Below are positions 49,105 to 61,830 of a stretch of 64,000 bases of DNA, piece by piece. How positions within the stretch are numbered: position 1 is the stretch's first letter; each line of letters opens with the position of its first letter. Origin of the DNA: Erodium maritimum (lineage: Eukaryota; Streptophyta; Magnoliopsida; Geraniales; Geraniaceae); assembly GCA_963921825.1 (NCBI GenBank), contig OY997594.1, positions 58,327,675 to 58,391,674 on the forward strand. Reading direction: 5' to 3'. A program made the translations under genes and the position numbers. The notes under the pieces are model-generated. The model was not told where the DNA came from and made no database searches. It worked only from the letters and a program-made list of their open reading frames with translations.

Positions 49105-49220
49105 TCAAGTGTTGGTACCAACATTTTGCATGTTGGTATCAGCACTTATGAATGTTGGTACCAACACTTGTGTATGTAAGGTACCAATATTTTTCTATTT
49201 AAGGTACCAACACATTTTAT
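49105..49220. repeat. Short repeats of a GGTACC-centred palindrome
   Basis: Five variants of gttggtaccaacatttt spaced 20-27 bp apart (near 49111, 49131, 49153, 49179, 49202). Each is itself nearly palindromic (tgttggtaccaaca). Confidence 0.7.
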
Positions 49221-49679
49221 GCATAAGTGCGCGCGGTATATAGCGCGAAAAAAGACATGTGTCAGCATCTTGCGCGCTCCGACACATCAGTGCGCACGCA
49301 TCTGGTGGCTCCTACGAGTTCGTAGTTTGCACAGTAAGGTGCGGTTTGTATTTGGTATCAAAACTATATATATATATGGAAGGTCTCTGGTGTGAACCGT
49401 CATTACACGGTGCGAATTGCGCACCACTTTTTAAGTAGTATGGAAATGGTTTGTATTCTTATAAGAATGGTTTGTAAATTCGAAGGAAATGGTTTGACAA
49501 GCGTCATTCCCGCTCCGTTTGGCTTTCTTCTTGCGCCAACATGTTTAAGATGGATTCACAAAGCATGTTTATGGATTCACAAAACCACTTTTAGGAATTA
49601 CACACCATTTTTAGGATTTACGAACCATTTTAGGGGGGGGGGGGGGTTACATTTCACTTCCGCAGATTTACAAATTGTG

Positions 49680-49950
49680 TTCATCTGATGTACAATAACA
49701 TTCAACTTATCCTACTTTGATTTTTCATGCTCAAAATATATTCAATATGCATCTCGTTAGTTAGCCCTTGGAAAAAAGGTATTGGTGCAAGAACGAAACA
49801 AATTAGGATGGAAACGAAGCGGGAATGATTAAATTAGTGAATTTGCCAAAAAAAAAAAACAAATGTGACATTATCCAAGATGTTGTCATGCGGCATCACT
49901 TAATGATTGTGGTTGGTTCGTAGCTCGCACCACTACTTGAAATCTCTCAT
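49680..49950. mobile_element. Diverged arm related to the 8418-9612 foldback element
   Basis: The order of blocks (tcaaaatatattca, cccttggaaaaaa, attggtgcaag, cgggaatgattaaattag, gaatttgcc, then an A-run and acattatcc) parallels 9285-9440. I could not define the opposite arm or flanking duplications. A G-run lies nearby (49634-49646). Confidence 0.4.
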
Positions 49951-49954
49951 ATAT

Positions 49955-50485
49955 ATTAAGTTTTGTACTTAAATTATAAGAAATCTAGGAGAATTAATTT
50001 GACTGAAAAATGAGAAAACCTAGTTTGACTAGAAAAGAAGAAATATAACTCATTTTTGTTTGCTTCTTTTTCAAATTTTCCTTATTCTAAAAAAGAAGTT
50101 GGTTTTAGTAAAACCCTACACTTATAAATACAAGCATCTTGGTCGAAATTATAATGCACTACGCTAGAGAATTTGGGGCCCCATATTGATGAAAAGAGAG
50201 AATTGTTCAAAAGCTCTATCAAGCTTGAAGTTGTGGGAATTACTTTGTTCGTGTGGATATCGTTAGAGGGTGGACTATGTTGAGGACGCCTTGGAAAATC
50301 TCCAAGGTCTCAAAATCTCAAGATTGAAGTGAAGATAAGATTGGCTATAGAGGAACGTAACCAATTTATATTAAGTTTACATGACTAGTTATTTGATATA
50401 CAAGTGATCAAGGTTAAGTATTATATACAAAAATATATATATGTTGTGTTTCAGAAACCTATTATCCAACGGTGATATCAAAGCC
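49955..50485 (+). mobile_element. LTR-retrotransposon-like fossil fragment
   Basis: The stretch has the style of a Copia LTR end (gtgtggatatcgttagaggg, then gtggactatgttgagg, near 50255) and is followed by a degenerate primer-site-like block (ggtgatatcaaagc, near 50470). No coding domains and no second LTR were found. It appears broken and old. The assignment is tentative. Confidence 0.3.
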
Positions 50486-50599
50486 TCTAGTTCATCGAAT
50501 AATTAAAAAAAATGCATGTTGTGTTTGATTGTATGAATTTTTAGAAAACTATCCACGAAAATAATGTTATAACCATGATTTTCGATTTCCACCTGTGGG

Positions 50600-50895
50600 A
50601 GATTGGGAATTCAAAATTTTATAAAATCTTCAATTTTGAATTTCTGGGACTTGTTACCTATTTTTAAAAATAAAAATCAGAATTTTCAGGATCGGATCCC
50701 AAGTTTTCGAAAAACCCTAGTTTCGGAGAACAAGTTAATTTCGAATTTAACCCGAAGGAACTTGGAATTTCAAAATTTTCAAAACACTTTAATCATGAAT
50801 TTCTTGTATTTATTAGTTATTTTTAAAAAATACACATTAAAATTTTCGGGATCGGATCCCGGGTTTTAAAAACCCTAGTTTCGAGAAAATCGGAT
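50600..50895 (+). repeat. Two tandem copies of a ~158-bp unit
   Basis: The first copy (from about 50602) and the second (from about 50760) share gaattcaaaatttt-like starts, ttttcaggatcggatccc / ttttcgggatcggatccc and aaaaccctagtttcg at matching spacing. They are diverged by perhaps 20%. They may belong to the leader of the LTR-like fragment to the left. Confidence 0.65.
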
Positions 50896-50899
50896 AATA

Positions 50900-52308
50900 A
50901 ACTTGAATGTTCAAAATCCATGTTCAGTGACCCAAATTAGTATGAAATAGTTATATTTATTTACATAATTTAAATTTTTAATTACAAGCGGATGAGTTTG
51001 GGTAGTTATCCCTTAAAGTTATTGTGTAAAAAATTAGGGTAATTTATAGATATTTCAATTATTATGTTAGTGAAGATGTTTCTGAAAAAATGTTAGTGAA
51101 GATGAAATCTCAATTGAAGGAGATAAAAATATGTGGCGCCTAGGGTTTGTGAGTGTGATCTTGGTGATCGTGGTGCGGTGTTTCATGTTTTTTCGATAGT
51201 TTGGCGATCTTGCGTAGGAGATTTAGAGCATTACCAACACTTATAGTGGTTCAGGCTCTACTATAAAGCATGGAACAATGGACGGTAATATCTAGTGTGA
51301 ATCCGTTGTGGGGTGATCCTTGACGAATAGGACTAGTGTGTGTGATTCTAGAAATCTTGATTTAAGTACAACATGTTCCTCGCCATATCGACGATTCATA
51401 GTTTTAGAAAAGGTTCATGTAGTTCGGGCTATGATGCGTAACCACCATAATCATTAAAATTCGAATATAAATAACTCAAAAGGTTATTTTCATATTGTTC
51501 CATAAGACTTTCCTTAATGAATACTTTGAGTTGATAGAAAAAACTACATGTGGTCTCCAACGCGGTGCAATTGTGGGATACGATAGATTCTTGTTTCTTT
51601 TTTAACGTTTCAGCATTAGGTTGACCCTATGTGCTTTGCTCACTCATGAAAGTGATTCTCCATGGAGGGATTAGAGTAGTGCAGGGAATGATGATCATCT
51701 ATAGGGAGATCCCTTAATGATCATTCAAGGTACCCCGTTGCAATAAGGGAGGTTTACAAAGAAATTTCATTGGGACCCATGAGCTCCCAGGTCAAGATCG
51801 GGTGGGAAAAAGGATGTACCTACCTGATCGTCTTAGAACAGTGTTGCCCCTGTCACATCCTCCACAAGCCATCCATTGCAATCACCCGTCAAGAATCCAG
51901 GTTCGAGCCTCTATCATTCACACGTGTGGGAAATAAATTTTTATCGCCGAGTATATGGCACAATTATAGGCTTGTTAACCAGATTTTAGACTATGATATG
52001 ATTGGTGCTTTGGGTGTTGCGTCACCAGTATAATTATAAGGTTCTTTTCTACTCATGGATCTCAAACACAAGATTCAGAGGTAACCAATATGGTGGTCGA
52101 GTTGGGCCATTCTTCCCACTAACTAAATATCATTTGTTATCAAGAAAATGTAATAAATATGGTCATTATAAAAAAAACATAATATCTAGATATTCGCTTT
52201 ATGTGACTTGTAGTCTTTATATATATATAAATACATAATAATTTATTTTTTTGTTTCACTTTGTATAAATTTGATGCAAAAGGATGATTTTATCCTTAAA
52301 ATTTGAAG
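50900..52308. other. Intergenic, repeat-derived; no supported gene
   Basis: No gene. A block near 51770-51950 includes a B-box-like word (aggttcgagcct at about 51899), but no A box at the right spacing, so I do not call a tRNA or SINE. An 87-codon frame there has no known motif. Confidence 0.4.
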
Positions 52309-52317
52309 TTTATAAAT

Positions 52318-53756
52318 GGGCAATTTTCATCTCAGTACCCTAACTATTGGGTTAGCGTCAATTCAGTACCCTAACTATTTTTAGCATCACCTCAGTACCC
52401 TAGAATGTCAATTTCCGTCACTTTAGTACCCACCGTCAACTTTCCATCCATTTTGGATGGAAAATGCATGAAAAGTCTAAAATACCCCTCACAAACAGTC
52501 AAATTTTCAAAATATGCCATTGGTTTCAAATTTTCTTTTTATTTATTTATTTATTTATTTTATAAAAAACATTTATTATTTTATAAAAAATATAATTTCT
52601 TTAAAAATATTAATTTTTTATTTTATAAAATCAGTTTATATTTCAAAAAATATATTTTTTATTTCAAAAAACATATTTTATTTCAAAAAAACATATTTTA
52701 TTTCAAAAATCAGTTTTATTTTAAAAAAACCAGTTTTATTTATAAAAATCATATTTTATTTTAAAAAAATCAGTTTTATTTATAAAAATAATATTTTATT
52801 TAAAAAAAACAGTTTTATTTAAAAAAATCAATTTTATTTAAAAAATTAGTTTTATTTATAAAAATTCAGTTTTATTTTTAAATTAGTTTTTATTTTTAAT
52901 TCAGTTTTTTATTAAAAACAGTTTTATTTATAAAAAAAATAATTTTATTTATATTATAAAAAAAATCTGGAATTATCGTCGAGCAGTTTCGTCCTCTCCG
53001 GCGTCCACTCCGGCCAATCCTTCCTCCGCTGTCGAGCTTCGTCCCCGGCCACCCCACCTCCGCCGCCTCCTCCTCCCTCTTCCACCTCCTCCCCCTCCCA
53101 CGCCCTGAACCAGATCGAATCGCGATTTGGTTCAGATCTCAGATCTGAACTGAACCAAATCGCGATTTGGTTCACAGGCGATGGAGGACGGAATCGAGGG
53201 AGGTCAGGCCGTTGAGGGCGGAGAGCATGGAGTTGACCTTGGAGGGGTCGATGACGGTGGTGGTGGCCATGGAGATCTGAACCAAAACCAGAGATCTGCG
53301 ATTTGGTTCAGATCTGGTTTTTGTTCAGATCTGAACCAAATCAAGTGAGGGCGTGGGAGGGGGAGGAGGTGGAAGAGGGAGGAGGAGGCGGCGGAGGTGG
53401 GGGTGGCCGGGGACGACGCGGCGGAGGAGGGTTGGCCGGAGACGACGCCGGAGAGGACGAAGCTGCTCGACGATAATTCCAGAATTTTTTTTAATATAAT
53501 AATAAATGTTTATTATAAAATAAATAAATAAATAAAAAGAAAATTTGAAACCAATGGCATATTTTGAAAATTTGACTGTTTGTGAGGGTTATTTTAGACT
53601 TTTCATGCATTTTCCATCCAAAATGGATGGAAAGTTGACGGCGGGTACTAAAGTGACGGAAATTGACATTCTAGGGTACTAAGGTGACGATAAAAATAAT
53701 TAGGGTACTGAATTGACGCTAACCCAATAATTAGGGTACTGAGATGAAAATTGCCC
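52318..53756. mobile_element. Mutator-like foldback element D, near-complete hairpin
   Basis: A 1.44 kb element with a perfect 9-bp target duplication tttataaat (52309-52317, 53757-53765). It starts gggcaattttcatctcagta and ends tactgagatgaaaattgccc. The inverted repeat covers the ends, the AT-rich zone and part of the GC-rich core (tcgtcgagcagtttcgtcct near 52978 pairs with aggacgaagctgctcgacga near 53455), leaving a centre of a few hundred bases or less. The left AT-rich zone has a dozen CAGTTTT units; the right zone is much shorter. The core holds repeated gatttggttcagatct words in both orientations. No transposase. Confidence 0.88.
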
Positions 53757-53765
53757 TTTATAAAT

Positions 53766-54240
53766 TAATAAGTACAAAAAAAAAACTAACTCAAAATCAA
53801 TCACACTTTACCTCCAGATATTCTCTCTAAAAAAATCACATCATTTTCTAGCAAATGATATGATCGGAGTTCAAGATAATGATTATTTTGGCTATCTATT
53901 AGACTTCAATTATTTGTTCATGCAACAGTGTATCATGTACAGCACACATCAATACATCATTGTCAAGAAAGGTAAGTAAGAGAGGATATACTTATGTGTA
54001 TTTGTATGGTGGGGCATTAGGGTTCATAAGATTGAAGAATATGCTATGCTGTGCAAATAGCTAAGACTGGCAAGGTGATTTATATGACAAAACTCACATT
54101 TCAATTATTTGATTTGATAGGTGTGAATAAATGAAGGGAAGAAACACGAATGTGGTGATTTGTTTTTGTTTTTTTTCGAACATATGAAAATTATGTTTGA
54201 ACAAAATAAAAATATAGATATTTGTAATAAACAATAAACA
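53766..54240. other. Intergenic; no supported gene
   Basis: AT-rich DNA between the foldback element and the LINE target duplication; nothing recognised. Confidence 0.45.
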
Positions 54241-54253
54241 AATAAGAATAAAA

Positions 54254-57200
54254 GGTCTCGGCCCCAGGACATGCGGATGTGCGGTTTATGGGGATCCACA
54301 GAGAACCTCGTCGGGATCAGAGGCATCCTACATTGGAAATGATCCGGGACCTCCATGCCCCCACGAGACCCAATGGATTCTGATAGGGGACTTCAATGGC
54401 ATTCTTGAACCGAACGAGACTACGGGAGGTCGGTAGTATCCTTTGAGTCTTATGGATGACTTTTGCTCTATGGTGAATGACCTACACCTAGTGGATGTCC
54501 CAATGACTGGCCATCAGTATACATGGTACAGGGGCCGACGACATGATGCACGGATCCAGTCACGGGTTGATAGGGCCCTGGTCTCGGATGCACTATTCTC
54601 TTCTCTACTGGACCTGGACTTCTACAATACGGGTGTGACAACCTCTGATCACTGGCCGGTCCTTTTGTCCATGGCTCGCCATTTCTCTCACCGAGGCCTT
54701 CCGAAGTTCCGTTTCCAATCCCAATGGGTTCGGGTGCCGGACTACGATCGTCTTATTCATGCCTCATGGGATAAACACCCGGCGAAACCTAATGGGGAAG
54801 TCATGCAATCAGTGGGCAAGTCCCTACATAACTGGGGTCGACATTATTTTCGCCGTAATATTAATCATATTAAATGGTGCCAACGACGGATTGCGGTGCG
54901 GAGCTCAACGGTCGCACGGATAGAGCAGGGGTGAATCGTCGGGAGGCTATCCAAATCCAATATGAACGTGCACTGGGGGAACAAGAGGCTTTCTGGCGTC
55001 AACGTGCGAAGCAGCACTGGCTGGATGAGGGTGACCGCAACACTAAGTTCTTTCAAACGACTTGTTCGTACAAGCGTCGAATTAATGCGGTTTTGTCCCT
55101 TGAAAACGATGTTGGGGACTTGGTCACATGGGACACAGGGATGCAACATTTAATTGTGGTGTACTTCACCATGTTGTTTACTTCAAGTTTGCCTGACCTT
55201 CAGAACTTCCCATTGCTCTACCTCAGTGTATTACTCCAGTACGGAACCAGTCCTTACTATCTCCATGCTCAGTATCAAAGGTCAGGATGGTAGTGTTTTA
55301 GATGGGGCCAGACAAGTCCTCGGGTCCAGATGGCCTGAATCCTCGGTTTTATCAGCATTACTGGCCGATTGTGGCGGACGAGGTGGTGCGCTTTATAGGG
55401 GAGGTGTTGATGTCTCGTAAATTTGATCACACTATGAACGACACCTCCATTGTCCTAATTCCAAAGAAGCCTGATCCAGACAAGGTAACAGACTTTCGCC
55501 CAATTGCTTTATGTAATGTTATTTTCAAGATCCTCTATAAGTTTCTAGCCAATTGTTTGCGTCCCCTCCTCCATACTATTATCTCTGATACCTAGGGGCT
55601 TTTATACCGGGCAGGTGTATTCAGGATAATATCCTTATCGCCTTTGAAGTCATCCATTTACTTTGGTAGAAGCGACAAAGGGTGATAGGTTTTATGGCGC
55701 TCAAACTCGATATGAGTAAGGCATATGATCGGGTGGAACGAGACTACCTCCTTCAGATTATGGGTCGATTTGGATTCTCAGCGGACTGGATTGAATTGGT
55801 GGCCTGATGTATAATATATGTCTGCTATACAGTCTCGTCTGGAGGCCGGAAGACGCCTCAGCTTACACCGAATCGGGGGTTACGTCAGGGTGACCCGTTG
55901 TCTCCCTACCTCTTCTTGCTCTGTATGGAGGGTTTATCCTTCCTTATGCGTCAAGCCTAGAGTGAGGGGCGTCTGAGGGGAGTTTGTGTCGCGAAGGGGC
56001 CCCCAGAATCTCACATATGCTCTTCGTATATGATTGCTATATCTTCTACCGAGCCATGCCTGAAGATGTGCACACGGTTAAGGGTATCCTCGACTTGTTT
56101 GGTAAGATCTCGGGCCAAGTTCTGAACCTGGATAAGTCCTTAGTCTTGTTCATCACGAATACAATTGCACTCATGAAACAATAATGTTGTCAGATATTGG
56201 CTATTGAGGAGACCTCGACAACGTCTATGTACCTCGGGGTCCCAAATATGATCGGGCAGAATAATAATACAGTAATGGCATATCTGGGAGACCGTATCGT
56301 TAAGCGTATTAGATCCTGGGATGAGAGGCTCCTCTCTCCAGCAGGACGGGAAGTGATGAGCCGGTCAGTTCTTACCTCGTTCCCTGTTTATGTTATGTCG
56401 TTCTTTACGATACCTTCTAAGATTATATCTCAAATACATGTGGCCCTGGCCCGATTCTGATGGGGGAAAAGTCTGGTCGACCGATTATTTGGCAGGACTA
56501 GGGTAAGCTATGTATGCCGAAGGAAGCTGGAGGTATGACATTTCGTCATCTGAGTGATGTCAATAAGGCTCTTTTGGGAAATCAAGCATGAAGTCTGATC
56601 CATCGACCTCAATCTATGATGGCTCGGCACGTTACTTCCCAAAGGTTAGCTTTCTCGAGGCTGGAGTCGTGGCCAATCAGAGTTTTACATGGGACAGTAT
56701 TCTGTCCGCTCAAGAATTACTTCAGGTTGGCCTTTGGACAACGATAGGGGATGGCCGGGATACCTTCATCAAGGGTACCCCATGACTCTTGTGGCCTAAC
56801 CCGGAGATAACGTCGTCTAACCAGGCCCTGGTTGGGGCTCGAGTTGCGGTGCTCATTGTGCCAGGAAGGTTGTGTCAGGATGTCCCCCGGATGGGTCATG
56901 TATTCTCTGCCGAAGAACGGGATAATATACTTCAGGTTCCTCTTTCGACACTCAGGACTAAGGACACATGGTATTGGGCTGCTGAGCGGACTGGACATTA
57001 TATTACAAAACAGGTTATTCGATACTAACCATGGTAAGACAAGCGGCGAGGCTGCATACGACGTTAGTTACATGATATGCCCTGTGGTCAATCTCCCACG
57101 TCTCCTAATATTCTTGTGGAAAGGTCTAACTAACACTCTACAAGTGGCTACCAATCTCTATCGTAAGTTTGTTCCCATCCTAGCTACTTGTGATATTTGT

Positions 57201-58454
57201 GGACGAGCCCCTGAGATATATTTTTTTGTTCAACAGATTTTTATAAATAACCAGGTTTCCAAAATGGAAAACAAGGCCAAGGGGAGCACCCCTCCGATTA
57301 CATCCCAGAGACTACCACTCAAGCAGCTCAAAACCAGAACAAGGCTAAAAGCCAACAACAACAATGTCTTAAACCTAAATTTTACAGCCATTAAGCAATA
57401 CAATAGGGAAGATACAACAATCTTAAACCCTAAAATAAAAACAAAAGTGTTTCTAGAGTCAAATACTCAGATCTCACAAACATGAAGCTCAAACGAAGCA
57501 AAACTTATAAACAATACCAAAATCGGACATCCCGTACCAGCACAGAGTCACCGGCCTCCAACCGACCCTCACCCGAAAAGATGGATCACCCGATCCCTCA
57601 ACTTCACCAACCCAATCCCCCAGCCCCTGAGATAGTTGACCCTTTATTCCTCGAATGTGGTTTCGCAAAGACATGTTGGGCCCAGGCTGGGGACCTTACT
57701 CCCCAGGGTATAGGAGGAACTTTTGTGCAATGGTGGGAAGGGATAGAGGCTGGGAGGTCTCGGGATAAGGTGGCAGCGGTTCTATCTATCCTATGGGAAA
57801 TATGGAAGGCCAGGAATGAGCTTAAATGGAGGGGAACACCCCGGCGGCTCTACGGGTAATCTCGTTGGTGGTAGCTCATATGTCGGCCTGGCGGGAGGCA
57901 AAGGTTGCTTCCCCGAAGCCCAGAAGTGTACCATCTGTCTGGCCGGCTAAGTGGACACGCCCACCCACAAGTACTATCATTATTAATGTGGATGGGACAG
58001 TCTTCCAGGATACGCAGCATTCTGCATGGGGAATCATTACTCAAGACACCTAGGGGTCGGTTCTTCTGATCGCGAATGGTATCCTCCCGGGAGTATGCGC
58101 TCCGATCATGGTTGAAGCCTGCGCTTTAGCGACGACACTAAATAATGCACCGAGTTTTGCGTCTAATGTTATTATTCGCTCTGATGCTCAGGTCCTCCTC
58201 AACCTGATCTCTCATGCTGACCCTCCGGTCTCGCCCATTGGAACGCTTATTACGGACATATGTGAGCTTATTTCTAAACAAGAGGGGGAAACCCTTCAAT
58301 TTGTAAAAAGAACTACGAACAGGGCTTCCCACTGGCTAGTCAAAGAAGCTTGTTTTATGCATGTTCTTCAGTGGTCAGGCCATATGCTTGGTGCACTCCA
58401 ATTTACCGTCGATTCTGATTTATAATAAAGTTGCAACTTTAGCTAAAAAAACAT
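54254..58454 (+). mobile_element. L1-type LINE, copy 2, 5'-truncated (EN, RT, zf-RVT, RNase H)
   Basis: A 4.2 kb LINE bounded by a 13-bp target duplication aataagaataaaa (54241-54253, 58455-58467). It starts inside the endonuclease: WILIGDFNGILEPNETTGG near 54380, then LVDVPMTGHQYTWYRGRRHD and SDHWPVLL. RT follows: [20 protein letters not shown] (~55307), [15 protein letters not shown] (~55490), motif A LKLDMSKAYDRVE (~55702), [17 protein letters not shown] (~55882), and FVYD at the expected FADD site (~56020). A zf-RVT region (~57085-57210, 57640) and an RNase H tail come last: INVDG (D), VEACALA (E) and RSDAQVLL (D), so all three acidic residues remain. Stops and frame changes interrupt it, for example the stop after LHTIISDT near 55593. 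A 403-bp insertion splits the zf-RVT part. It is inactive. Confidence 0.92.
57219..57621 (-). mobile_element. 403-bp retroposon inserted in LINE copy 2
   Basis: Flanked by a perfect 13-bp duplication agcccctgagata (57206-57218 and 57622-57634). Removing it restores the LINE order CDICGRAPEI to LFLECGFAK. On the minus strand it ends ataaaaatctgttgaac plus A-run. Its 5' half is GC-rich (ggatcgggtgatccatc), its 3' half T-rich. It is SINE-sized, but I see no pol III boxes, so it may be the 3' end of a LINE. Confidence 0.8.
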
Positions 58455-58536
58455 AATAAGAATAAAATAATCAAAATGTATACCCATTAACTAATTATAT
58501 TTTGGTCATGTCCCGTGATCTAATACACAATGTTTT

Positions 58537-59338
58537 CAAAGTCTCTTCGTTAGGGTTGAGACCTATCAACCTTAGCCGCCGTAACCTCTATTATATAATT
58601 GTCATCGTGTATGTCTCCAACTATCACGAGAACAATCGCGAGTCTTCTCTTCTTTCTACTCTTGGTAGTGCTCTTCTCTGTGCATCCACAATTCAACGGT
58701 GTTGTATCGGAAGGATAACATATCGACGATAAACCGTGACTCTCTATTGCAGAGGCGTTTTCCTCTACGCATCCACACTCCGGCATTGCTGTATTGGAAG
58801 GATGGTGCATCGACGACGATCCACGACTCCCTATTGCGGTGATGCTCGCATTCTCCGTGTTAGCCTCATACGTCTCGAGCGGGGACACGACCGGCGGTAT
58901 AATCGGGAAAAATCATATGAATCACGTGAGGACTCCTATGCAGCCTCGCCAAGCCCAATGAGTAAGCAAGGATTCATGGATTATTACTGGGAGGGATCTC
59001 TGAATCATACATGTCCTCAACTATAGGTTGTCAAGTTCAAGTTTGGTAGCTCACATGACGAAAATAGTCTTTGAAAAGCAGGGATCAAGCAACGTTTAGG
59101 CCCTACTCTGAGCGGTTCTTGGCAGTTCAGATCTTTTGGATTTTATTTCCGTTCTATCTTTGGTTTCAATTCCTGTTTTAGTTATATTTCTTGTTTTAGT
59201 TCTGCTTGTTGTTGTTATAACTGTTTCTTGTTGGTCCGGTTCATATCTAAGATTTATTGGATCATTATCTATGTAAGGGCTATGGCCATTGTAATGCCTC
59301 TGTTTTTCTATTAATGAAACTTCTTATTCTAAAAAAAA
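58537..59338 (+). mobile_element. Non-autonomous retroposon with 12-bp target duplication
   Basis: An 802-bp insertion between acacaatgtttt at 58525-58536 and 59339-59350. It begins with a leader (cttcgttagggttgag) and ends attaatgaaacttcttattc plus A-run. Inside, a ~97-bp segment (from 58682 and again from 58779: gcatccaca, ggaaggat, cgacga, gactc-ctattgc) is tandemly duplicated. Overlapping frames of 76-112 codons have no recognised domain. Confidence 0.8.
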
Positions 59339-59350
59339 ACACAATGTTTT

Positions 59351-61830
59351 TTTTATCAGCAATGCAAATTTAGATTAAAACCTCTTTTGAGGTGAAAAGA
59401 TGAGTTACAATATGTTACACTAAGAACCTAGAAGCCCAAAAATAGACACAACTATTTGATTAGAGCAGGAACAATAAACTGAAAAATAAAAACTGATAGC
59501 ACCAGGTTTGAGGATACAAAATAAGCCAACAGAGTACAAGAAGGGTTAAAACATCCTAAAACATATTAATGTACACACAATAGGGGAAGGAAATGCAAAT
59601 GAGAAACTTGAGGATCACGCAACCCCTTGATCTTTTACTGAAACCTGAAGAAGCACGTTGTTGAAAGATCCACTTTGAAGCTAATTGATGGAGATGGAGT
59701 TGTTTCTTGTAAAAGTTTACTTGAATGTAAGATACAATCCCAGGTGAAGAGGTAAAACTGGTAATTGTAAGGCAAAAGGTCTCAGAGCATGAGTGTAAAC
59801 TGGCTTTGATAAGAGGGGGAGCTGAGGGGCAAAAGTCTGTGTAAAAAGAGGGGCACTGTAACTTGTGAATTGATCTGAGAGAGGGACAATGCATCTGAAT
59901 TGCTGATAGGATATTGATAATTGAATTGTATGGAAGTTCTTTGAAGAGAACCATCGCCAACATCAGCTGAAAGTTTCTCCAACAACAAAGCCAACTTCAG
60001 CAAGAGTGGACTAAGATGTGCACCTGCAAAGTAACAAGAGACACAACACAGGAGGCTACAGGACTAAACTCTCAGCCATAAATAGTCTAACCACACACAA
60101 GAAAGGATAGAGCATATATGAGAAAACCCACAAAAAAAAAACAAAGTCACCAAGGACTGAAGGAGAACCCAAAACAGCATCACCAAGCCTCACCCACTCA
60201 GCTAAGACCTACCCCAGAAACCAACCCAACCCAAACCCCCAAGCCAAGAGAAAAATTCATCACACAAGGCAAAGAGCAGGCTTCCATGTTATACAAGACC
60301 TATGATTTGTCTTCTAAAGCTTATAGGAGAGTTGGAAAGTGGAGCTCTTATGCCTTGAAATTTCCCAATTGAAGGATTGATTTACTATAGCCAAGAATAT
60401 TTCTTCTGTAGATAATGAGATAGCTTGGAAAAGAAGTAAATTCCTAGCTAACCAGATTTGCCAACAAACCAGAAGAACCAAGCTTGTTCAAGCCTTGTTC
60501 AGCTTCCTATGTGATACCAAAGATGGCAAAGAGCCTAATAGATCCTTGACTCATACAGGGATAATGAAATTAATCCCCCACCATGTTGATATAAGCCCCC
60601 CCAAACTTCTCATGCTCTCATACAATGCAATAAAATGTGGATACCATCTTCAAAGTCCCAAGAATAAATGGGGAAAATTATTTCCGGTAGAGTTAACTTG
60701 AAGTCTCTCCTATCCAAGTAGCATTTGGAAGGGATAATATCCAGACAATCCATCCAACAAAAGGCTGATACTTTAGGGGGTATCCCATGCAACCAAAGAG
60801 ATTTTGTCCAACTAGTATTTTGAGAGTTTTGGATGCCTTGGTGAGCAAGTAAAGAATATAACCTCTTAACTGAGAAGCCAATTTTATCCCACGCTCAATT
60901 CAAAGTGTCTTCCTCCTGAGTGAGCCTTATACCAGCCAACATTATAGTGAGTAGATCCCACTCTTGTTCCTCCCATCCTTTAGGACTCCTTCTCAACTTT
61001 AGTTCCCATATATGATCTTCCCAAGCTTTTGAAACTCTGGCCTTTTTAGCTTGAGGTAATAAAGAAATTCTAGGAAAGAGATTTTTAAAAGGTGTTTGCC
61101 CCCACCATATATCATCACAGAAGAAGGTGTTGTCACCCTTTCCAATTCTCCAAGATAGTCCTTTAATTCCAAATAAATCATTGAATTTGGTGTCTTTGAT
61201 AAGATCTAGAATATGTGCCATAAAACAACAGCTTCCCACCTCAGTAAAATTACTCAAATCCCATTCATTAGGATCCCAACCAAATTTTGAGCAGATGACT
61301 AATTTCCAACGGGAATTTCTTTCCAAGGAAAATCTCCACCACCACTTGGCTAAAAGGGCCAGATTCATTAGCTCTAAATTTTTAATTCTCAAACCTCCTT
61401 CTTCTTTTGATATACAGACATTGAACCAGTTGGTTTTGCATAAGACTTTTGGGGAAGAATTTCCATGCCACATAAACCATCTCTGTCAGCTCATTTCTTT
61501 AATCACCCCTTTAAGGGCCTTTATAATAGAGAAGAAATAGAGAGGCAATGCTCCCAATGTGGACTTTAGTAGAGTTATTCTCCTTCCCATAGAAAACATC
61601 TTGGCTTCCCATAAGCCAAGAGCATTTTTTAATTTGTTGATGATTGCAGCCCAAGTTACCTTTCTGCTCGGGTTGGATCCTAGGGGAAAACCCAGATAGG
61701 TCATTGGCAATGACCCTTTTGGACAATTGAGAGTACTAACAATCCCCAAGTCTTCCTCTTCTGACAGATTAAAGGTGATGACCTAAGATTGATCATAGTT
61801 CACCTTCAAACCAACAACAACTTTGAACAA
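59351..61830 (-). mobile_element. 5'-truncated L1-type LINE on the minus strand
   Basis: On the minus strand the order is: the end of the RT domain near 61750 (GLKVNYDQS, then PMTYLGFPLGSNPSRKVTWA), the connector KMFSMGRRITLLKSTLGALP, a long open stretch of 192 codons (60895-61473) with CISKEEGGLRIKNLELMNLA and GKGDNTFFCDDIWWGQTPFK, and zf-RVT (60610-60792: PPKVSAFCWMDCLDIIPSK and DGIHILLHC). A 3'UTR of over 1 kb runs to the A-run at about 59347-59354. The catalytic RT core is missing by 5' truncation. Frame breaks separate the pieces. The retroposon at 58537-59338 appears to have used its tail region as target. It is related to, but distinct from, the 31190-32650 copy. Confidence 0.8.

Noticed and set aside
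51770-52033. Possible tRNA or SINE because of aggttcgagcct
   Set aside because: Only a B-box-like word is present; I could not find an A box or a cloverleaf at the right spacing.
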